IMG/VR virus record: IMGVR_UViG_3300032770_000027 | Span: 1-53,185 of that record | DNA from: a virus | Reading direction: 5' to 3' (one strand) | Length of the DNA stretch: 53,185 nucleotides | In this document: one piece after another, positions 49,342-53,185 of the stretch | Layout: each line of letters begins with the position of its first letter | How positions within the stretch are numbered: position 1 is the first letter of the stretch | The notes under the pieces: model-generated | Databases searched by the model: none | What the model was told of the DNA's origin: nothing | The model's input: the letters and a program-made list of their open reading frames with translations, nothing else | Program-made: the position numbers and the translations under genes

Positions 49342-49702
49342 TTGCCCCAAGGGTGGGATTTCCACCGGTTGTCCGGTTCACGGAAATCAGGCGACCGAAG
49401 CCATGATCAGGATGATTTCAGCCGGCGGTGATCTCAACCCGGTCGAGGAAGCCGTTCTCAACGGACAGATCCAGCAGACGGTGAAGTCGATCACCCGGAT
49501 GAACGACATCAAGGCAAGGTTCACGATGGTTCTGCCGTTTGAGGATGTCGAACGGGGAAAGGTTTACTCGGTCTGGTTCAAGATCGACAACGCCCATCGG
49601 TGGTGCATCAGCCCGGTGCCGGTGGTGGAAAAGGAAAAAGCGGAAATGATGCGGGAACAATTCGCCCGGGATCTTGAGCGGGTGCTGGAAAAATTGAAAT
49701 GA
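49328..49702 (+). CDS. Hypothetical protein with N-terminal Cys cluster
   Basis: A 124-residue protein beginning with CNCPKGGISTGCPVHG, which could bind zinc. A helix, 'VVEKEKAEMMREQFARDLER', closes it. Overlaps the previous gene by 14 bases. Function unknown. Confidence 0.55.
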   Translation: MNICNCPKGGISTGCPVHGNQATEAMIRMISAGGDLNPVEEAVLNGQIQQTVKSITRMNDIKARFTMVLPFEDVERGKVYSVWFKIDNAHRWCISPVPVVEKEKAEMMREQFARDLERVLEKLK

Positions 49703-49956
49703 TCCTTATGGCCGGTGAAAACATGAAAGTAAGGACGCTCCCCACTTGGGAGGAATCCGAATCCGCCGTTGACTCCGGAGAATACACGGCGCTGCACGAA
49801 TTTATTTTCAACTGGGAGCCGGGAGACGACCAGAAGGATGGGAGCTGGCGTCGGGATCTTGCTGAATTGATCCGGGACGTGTTCGCGTCCGGGATCGAAA
49901 TAGGAATCGAACACCAAAAGAAAAACACTGAACCAAAAAATGAGCAAACAAACTGA
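49699..49956 (+). CDS. Acidic hypothetical protein (85 aa)
   Basis: An acidic, Trp-containing protein ('RTLPTWEESESAVDSGEY', then 'NWEPGDDQKDGSWRRDLAEL'). No motif recognised. Coupled to its neighbours. Confidence 0.52.
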   Translation: MILMAGENMKVRTLPTWEESESAVDSGEYTALHEFIFNWEPGDDQKDGSWRRDLAELIRDVFASGIEIGIEHQKKNTEPKNEQTN

Positions 49957-50200
49957 ACTGATCATGTATAAAAGAGGGTTTCTGGATGCCTGTTCCATGT
50001 TTGAACAGGCTGATGGAGATGTCTCTAACGTTGAAATTGCAGCCCTGAAGTATATCAGCTCAATTGTTGAAGTGCCCGATGAAAAGACTGCCAAAACCCA
50101 ACGACCCAGAAAAGCTCGCAAGCCGAAAAACATCCCTGTGCAAACGGTGCGGCAAGCCGTTCCGACCGGAGCCGACAGGGCTGGTAAAGACGCCTCTTAG
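49940..50200 (+). CDS. Small protein with basic tail (86 aa)
   Basis: Helical first half ('MYKRGFLDACSMFEQADGDV', 'NVEIAALKYISSIVEV') and a Lys/Arg-rich second half that overlaps the next gene's frame. The second half may be unreal, and the true protein may be shorter. Confidence 0.45.
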   Translation: MSKQTELIMYKRGFLDACSMFEQADGDVSNVEIAALKYISSIVEVPDEKTAKTQRPRKARKPKNIPVQTVRQAVPTGADRAGKDAS

Positions 50201-50357
50201 CACGTGCTGCTACGAGTGCCGGTTCAGGAATTTCTGTGACGGGTTGGGACTGCCGACTCCTCCTGAATTACTGGACCGGTTTACCAAAAATCCAGCCCTG
50301 ACCAGAGAGGAATTTTGGAAAATGATTGAGGGGAAAGACCCGGAAAAGGACGAGTGA
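50079..50357 (+). CDS. Zinc-ribbon protein (92 aa)
   Basis: From the ATG at 50079: 'CKRCGKPF' and 'STCCYECRFRNFC' form two Cys pairs, then a helical tail. Similar treble-clef proteins precede HNH genes in some phages. It leads directly to the HNH gene at 50357. Confidence 0.58.
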   Translation: MKRLPKPNDPEKLASRKTSLCKRCGKPFRPEPTGLVKTPLSTCCYECRFRNFCDGLGLPTPPELLDRFTKNPALTREEFWKMIEGKDPEKDE

Positions 50358-50896
50358 TGACCCGGAGTCAGTTAAAGAAAATGATCAATGCGGGTCAGTG
50401 GAAGCAGTTGAGCATCCTGTTCAACTTTACTCCGACATTTCTGCTTACAGAATCTGGCCGGAGTTTCATGATCGACTGGCGGTGTGTGCCGAAGGCGATG
50501 GTTGATATTCTCTGGAACACCGCCGGCATTGACTCTGATAAGCTGCTGGAAAAGTTCCAGCGCAAGGAACGAATCCGGGCGGAACTGGCACCGCGTGGAT
50601 TGAGGCTGCACACGATCCAGAACGGGCTGTGTTTCTACTGCAACAAGTTTGTGGAATATCGATCCAAGGTGAAACACAATGGCAGGAATGTTCTGGGCTG
50701 GACGATCGACCACCGGACCCCGATCTGTCGTGGTGGGGACAACTCGTGGCAGAACACGGTCGGGTGCTGTTACCAGTGCAACCATGAAAAATCGTGTCTG
50801 ACTGAGCTTGAGTTTAGAAATACTCCGGCGAAGTATCGCAAGGAGCTGGTCAAAACCATCATGCTTCAGGTGCAGACAGCAATTAAAAAGTCATGA
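50357..50896 (+). CDS. HNH endonuclease (second copy)
   Basis: A 179-residue protein (an earlier GTG at 50354 is possible). The C-terminal part has the HNH core: 'CFYCNK', 'GWTIDHRTPICRGGDNSWQN' and 'CYQCNHEKS'. The first 75 residues are a separate helical domain. HNH nucleases near phage ends often work with terminase to cut concatemers. Its stop overlaps a truncated gene at 50893. Confidence 0.78.
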   Translation: MTRSQLKKMINAGQWKQLSILFNFTPTFLLTESGRSFMIDWRCVPKAMVDILWNTAGIDSDKLLEKFQRKERIRAELAPRGLRLHTIQNGLCFYCNKFVEYRSKVKHNGRNVLGWTIDHRTPICRGGDNSWQNTVGCCYQCNHEKSCLTELEFRNTPAKYRKELVKTIMLQVQTAIKKS

Positions 50897-50964
50897 AGCA
50901 CGCCACGGTCAGGGTGGGTGGATTTGAAATCCCGTTACTGGGAATTCCGGTCGTGGTGTGTTAG
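50893..50964 (+). pseudogene. Truncated 5' part of a Cys-protein gene
   Basis: The ATG overlaps the HNH stop in the usual ATGA way, but the frame encodes only 23 residues ending in 'LGIPVVVC' before a TAG. The matching end, beginning with CGH, resumes at 51978 after the protease gene. The start is coupled and real-looking, so the gene appears to be interrupted. Confidence 0.5.
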
Positions 50965-50973
50965 CGTGTTGAT

Positions 50974-51969
50974 ATGAAAGCGCGCGCTGGCAAACCAGAT
51001 TTTATATCAAGGCCATGCTGTGATGACCGTTTAGCAAATTGGCCTCAATGGTATCTAACGCCTCCGGCAGATATTAACATGAGGATTCCTGAGAAAATAA
51101 AAAAGTGCGTGGTTTTCCTTGGTATCAGGGAGGGCGATTCTCATGAACCAATAAAATGGAAAGGCACTGGATTTTTCGTTTCCTATCCATCCAAAGTTGC
51201 GAATACCGACCAGCCTAACAGGGGATTCATGTATTTAGTGACCGCAAAACACGTTGCGGTAAAATTCTCCGATAAAGAATTCTATGTTCGAGCAAACACT
51301 AAAAATGGCGGGTCTATTTTATTTCATGGAAAGGCGGGAACTAGGTGGTTTTTTCACCCTGAAGAAGTGAACCAGACTGACTTGGCGGTTTTCCCTATGA
51401 CACAGACCGAAATTATTAACCAACTTGATTACGAGTCGATTGGTGTCGCTTTGTTTTGCAATGATGCGTCAATTGCAGAAATAGGAATCGGCTCTGGAGA
51501 CGATGTTTTTATTGTGGGGCTATATTCTCGTCATAGCGGTTCAGACAGAAATCTTCCCATAGTAAGAATGGGGAATATCGCGTTATTTCCAGATGGGCCG
51601 ATCAAAACTGACCTGTTTGGGAATTTAAATGCATATCTAGTCGAAATGCGATCTATCGGAGGGCTTAGCGGTTCCCCTGTTTTTGTTATGAAGCAAGTTT
51701 ATGTGGGGCTAGGTGATGATTTTGTTCCCACCCACCAATCTAAAATTTATCTTTTAGGCTTAATCCATGGGCATTGGGATGTTGCCCCGGGAGAATTGAT
51801 TGATGTCGAGGATCATTCAGGTAATAAGCCCCACTCGATAAACGAAGGAATAGCTATTGTAATTCCGGCCAAGAACATACTCGAAACTCTGAACTCCGCA
51901 GAGCTTCAAGAATACCGCGCCATGGCCGAAGCCGAATATATCAGAAAGAATTCTCCCACCACCGACTAA
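50974..51969 (+). CDS. Trypsin-like serine protease
   Basis: A protease of chymotrypsin fold. Counted from the internal ATG at 51079, His58 ('LVTAKHVAV'), Asp101 ('QTDLAVFP') and Ser197 ('GGLSGSPVF') form the triad. The ATG at 50974 would add 35 residues with no family look; either start is possible. No signal peptide, so it would act in the cytoplasm. It is more AT-rich than its neighbours and separates two halves of another gene, so it looks like a recent cargo insertion. Such proteases could aid infection or defend against rivals; that is inference. Confidence 0.72.
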   Translation: MKARAGKPDFISRPCCDDRLANWPQWYLTPPADINMRIPEKIKKCVVFLGIREGDSHEPIKWKGTGFFVSYPSKVANTDQPNRGFMYLVTAKHVAVKFSDKEFYVRANTKNGGSILFHGKAGTRWFFHPEEVNQTDLAVFPMTQTEIINQLDYESIGVALFCNDASIAEIGIGSGDDVFIVGLYSRHSGSDRNLPIVRMGNIALFPDGPIKTDLFGNLNAYLVEMRSIGGLSGSPVFVMKQVYVGLGDDFVPTHQSKIYLLGLIHGHWDVAPGELIDVEDHSGNKPHSINEGIAIVIPAKNILETLNSAELQEYRAMAEAEYIRKNSPTTD

Positions 51970-51977
51970 ATCTGAGC

Positions 51978-52115
51978 TGCGGGCATCGGGTGTTGCTGCA
52001 TCTGGGCGTTCCCAACTGCATGAAATCCTACCGGATGTTGCTCGACCTGAATCGTCCCAAAAAGATCCAGTGTTACATCTGCCCAACCATGGTTGCCGGG
52101 GTGAACAACTCGTGA
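51978..52115 (+). pseudogene. Detached 3' part of the Cys-protein gene
   Basis: An open 45-codon stretch without a start codon reads CGHRVLLHLG, then 'NCMKSYRMLLDLNRPKKIQC' and YICP, then TGA. It has clean protein sequence and a CxxC site of the sort expected after 'VVVC' at 50893-50964. The protease gene lies between the two halves. Confidence 0.48.
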
Positions 52116-52240
52116 ACAACTTGGGATTGTAGGAACCGTGGAACCGTGGTAAAACTCCGGGAATGGTCGGCGGGGCTGATTATCCGGGTTAAGCACCGAA
52201 GGATGTCAGTTTAGCGAACGCCGACCGCCAGTTTCAAGAA

Positions 52241-52486
52241 ATGTATCCGACACAGGCAGGCGATCGAATCGGGGTGGTATTGAAAGACCCCCAGTCCCGG
52301 ATCAACCGGGAGATTGCCAATGCCTTGCTCCGGGGGGACCGTGTCATACTTGGCACGCCCCGGCCAGATAGACCCCTCCCTCCTGCAAAGGATAATGTAA
52401 GCGGACGGGATCTGGAAAACAACAATGGACCGAGCGGGGTAGAATCACAACGCCCCCGACCGTCAGCGGAGAAATCCGGTTCCTGA
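52241..52486 (+). CDS. Possible small basic protein (81 aa)
   Basis: An open frame with a Pro/Arg/Asp-rich product ('RINREIANALLRGDRVILG'). The first half looks helical; the second half is low-complexity. No family recognised. The 125 bases before it hold only a GTG-started 22-codon frame. Confidence 0.42.
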   Translation: MYPTQAGDRIGVVLKDPQSRINREIANALLRGDRVILGTPRPDRPLPPAKDNVSGRDLENNNGPSGVESQRPRPSAEKSGS

Positions 52487-52642
52487 AAACCCACAGCCGG
52501 ACCGTCTGACCCCCGGCTCAAACCATACAGGTTTTCAGTAATACCCAATGACAGGGGGAGTGCATCCTGATACCGCCAAAATCCTGCTTGACAAATCCTG
52601 ATCCGAACCTGAATCTGTTCACGTTTCGTAAGACCCTCCACC

Positions 52643-52681
52643 GGCCCGGTTGGGTTAACGGTCCATTTTCTCAACCGGGCC
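52643..52681. repeat. Ten-base perfect inverted repeat
   Basis: GGCCCGGTTG at 52643-52652 pairs with CAACCGGGCC at 52672-52681 around a 19-base loop that includes GTTAAC. It lies between converging transcripts. No T-tract follows on either strand. Confidence 0.6.
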
Positions 52682-52700
52682 ACCCCCAAATCTGAACAAG

Positions 52701-52760
52701 ACATGGCTCTGGATCTGAGTCGGAACCGGGTAAACATGGCTCTGAGACTGAGTCCGGTAA
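52701..52760. repeat. Imperfect tandem repeat (iteron-like)
   Basis: Two adjacent units start ACATGGCTCTG (52701 and 52734) and continue with CTGAGTC and a CGG...GTAA end, about 33 and 27 bases long. Repeats next to an AT-rich stretch are seen at origins and packaging sites. Only two clear units exist. Confidence 0.5.
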
Positions 52761-52918
52761 ACTCTTGGAATATGGGTCCGGGTAGGGAGGGGAAATCACA
52801 TCACGAACCAACAAAAAGCGGGATGAGACCACCAGACCGTGGACACCACAAGCGAGTAAAGAGATTCCTTCCAATTAAATATAACAAACATTTGAAAACG
52901 ATAAATATTCGGCCCTGT

Positions 52919-53185
52919 TCAGCCCAGCTCTTGTGGTGTCTGCTCTGTTACCGGTTCCGCTTTGGGTTCCGGCAAGGTGCTACCAAGACCAGAATCCGAA
53001 ACAGGAACGGGATTCAACCGGACCGGGCCGGGTTGGGTTTGTCCGGGGTGCGTTACGCTACCACGGCGCATCCGGGCTGTTCCGGGTTTGGGGTAGATAA
53101 GATTCCACAGCTTTGACTTGGCATCGGCCAACCGGGAAAGCATGAGCGGGTCATCACAAGTTTTCATCTGTTCATCTATGCTTTC
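52919..53185 (-). CDS. Terminase small subunit-like protein, C-terminal part
   Basis: The rest of the gene that starts at 440 and crosses the junction. After the helix-turn-helix it has a helical stretch ('DEQMKTCDDPLMLSRLADAK') and a Pro-rich tail ('TQPGPVRLNPVPVSDSGLG'). The stop is at 52919-52921. Bases 53070-53185 duplicate 1-116, so this part of the gene appears at both window ends. Confidence 0.6.
   Translation of the reverse strand, partial: ESIDEQMKTCDDPLMLSRLADAKSKLWNLIYPKPGTARMRRGSVTHPGQTQPGPVRLNPVPVSDSGLGSTLPEPKAEPVTEQTPQELG
53070..53185. repeat. Terminal direct repeat, copy 2
   Basis: Exact repeat of bases 1-116. See copy 1. Confidence 0.9.

Larger units (their letters stand above)
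52487..52918. other. Non-coding region before the terminase-small-like gene end
   Basis: About 430 bases with no frame I support; long frames on both strands look like shadows. It holds a 10-bp perfect inverted repeat (52643-52681), a tandem repeat (52701-52760), a second short inverted repeat (AGCCGG/CCGGCT) near its start and an AT-rich stretch (about 52862-52911). The converging genes end on both sides. It could be an origin, a packaging site or a termination region. Confidence 0.5.

Noticed and set aside
52234-52737. Long minus-strand frame of 167 residues in the junction gap
   Set aside because: It runs against the small gene at 52241 and over repeats, with Ser/Arg/Pro-rich sequence that looks like a frame shadow.
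52703-53116. Plus-strand frame of 137 residues over the junction
   Set aside because: It is antisense to the terminase-small-like gene, whose helix-turn-helix is coherent, and its product has no domain look.
1-53185. CRISPR array, tRNA, rRNA, insertion sequence or integrase
   Set aside because: No regularly spaced repeats, cloverleaf with a T-arm, transposase motif or tyrosine/serine recombinase motif was recognised.

Overview
The window looks like one complete tailed-phage genome. The last 116 bases (53070-53185) repeat bases 1-116 exactly, so the sequence closes into a circle of about 53,069 bp, and one gene with a helix-turn-helix (a likely small terminase) runs across the join. There is no bacterial housekeeping gene, rRNA or tRNA. 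I recognise a large terminase, probable portal, probable scaffold, probable major capsid protein, tail proteins and one 2,207-residue virion protein, but no tape measure or sheath, which suggests a short-tailed (podovirus-like) virion. Several exported or fibre-like proteins carry the 'SPDLVNW ... FYRI' wording and Thr/Asn-rich style I associate with Verrucomicrobia, so I infer a verrucomicrobial host.

Layout. 4313 down to 483 (minus strand): a tightly packed early-type operon of small genes, including a DUF3846 protein, ending at an intrinsic terminator, with the terminase-small-like gene just beyond it. 4534-10096 (plus): a second small-gene operon with stop/start overlaps, holding a zinc-finger protein, helix-turn-helix-like proteins, a protein with an SSB-like acidic tail, a RusA-like nuclease and an exported verrucomicrobial-style protein. 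11568 down to 10100 (minus): lysis-type membrane genes. 18203 down to 11565 (minus): an exported SGNH hydrolase, a family of CxxC/GMQ repeat proteins, the capsid protein and an ARPP-1 (DUF6569) protein. 18317-18976 (plus): a three-gene zinc-ribbon cassette facing the other way. 32932 down to 18968 (minus): the giant virion protein and tail genes. 32980-44734 (plus): the large terminase, then a cargo block (two glycosyltransferases, GroES, a heptose-phosphate adenylyltransferase), portal, ATP-grasp protein and scaffold. 44744-45477: a promoter, a leader peptide ending in the loop of a terminator, a structured untranslated stretch and an HNH nuclease. 45563-52486 (plus): small accessory genes, a second HNH nuclease and a trypsin-like protease that appears to have landed inside another gene.

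How it may work together. Terminase, portal and scaffold face away from the capsid and tail genes and are driven from divergent promoters. Promoter-like sites share TTGACA/TTGACT/TTGACC -35 boxes with 17-base spacers; two of them sit exactly five bases ahead of an ATG, which points to leaderless messages. A 9-base palindrome, GCGT(A/T)ACGC, lies in two of these promoters. No polymerase, helicase, primase or integrase was recognised, so replication must rely on the host or on proteins I cannot identify. All identities come from reading motifs by eye; no database search was run.
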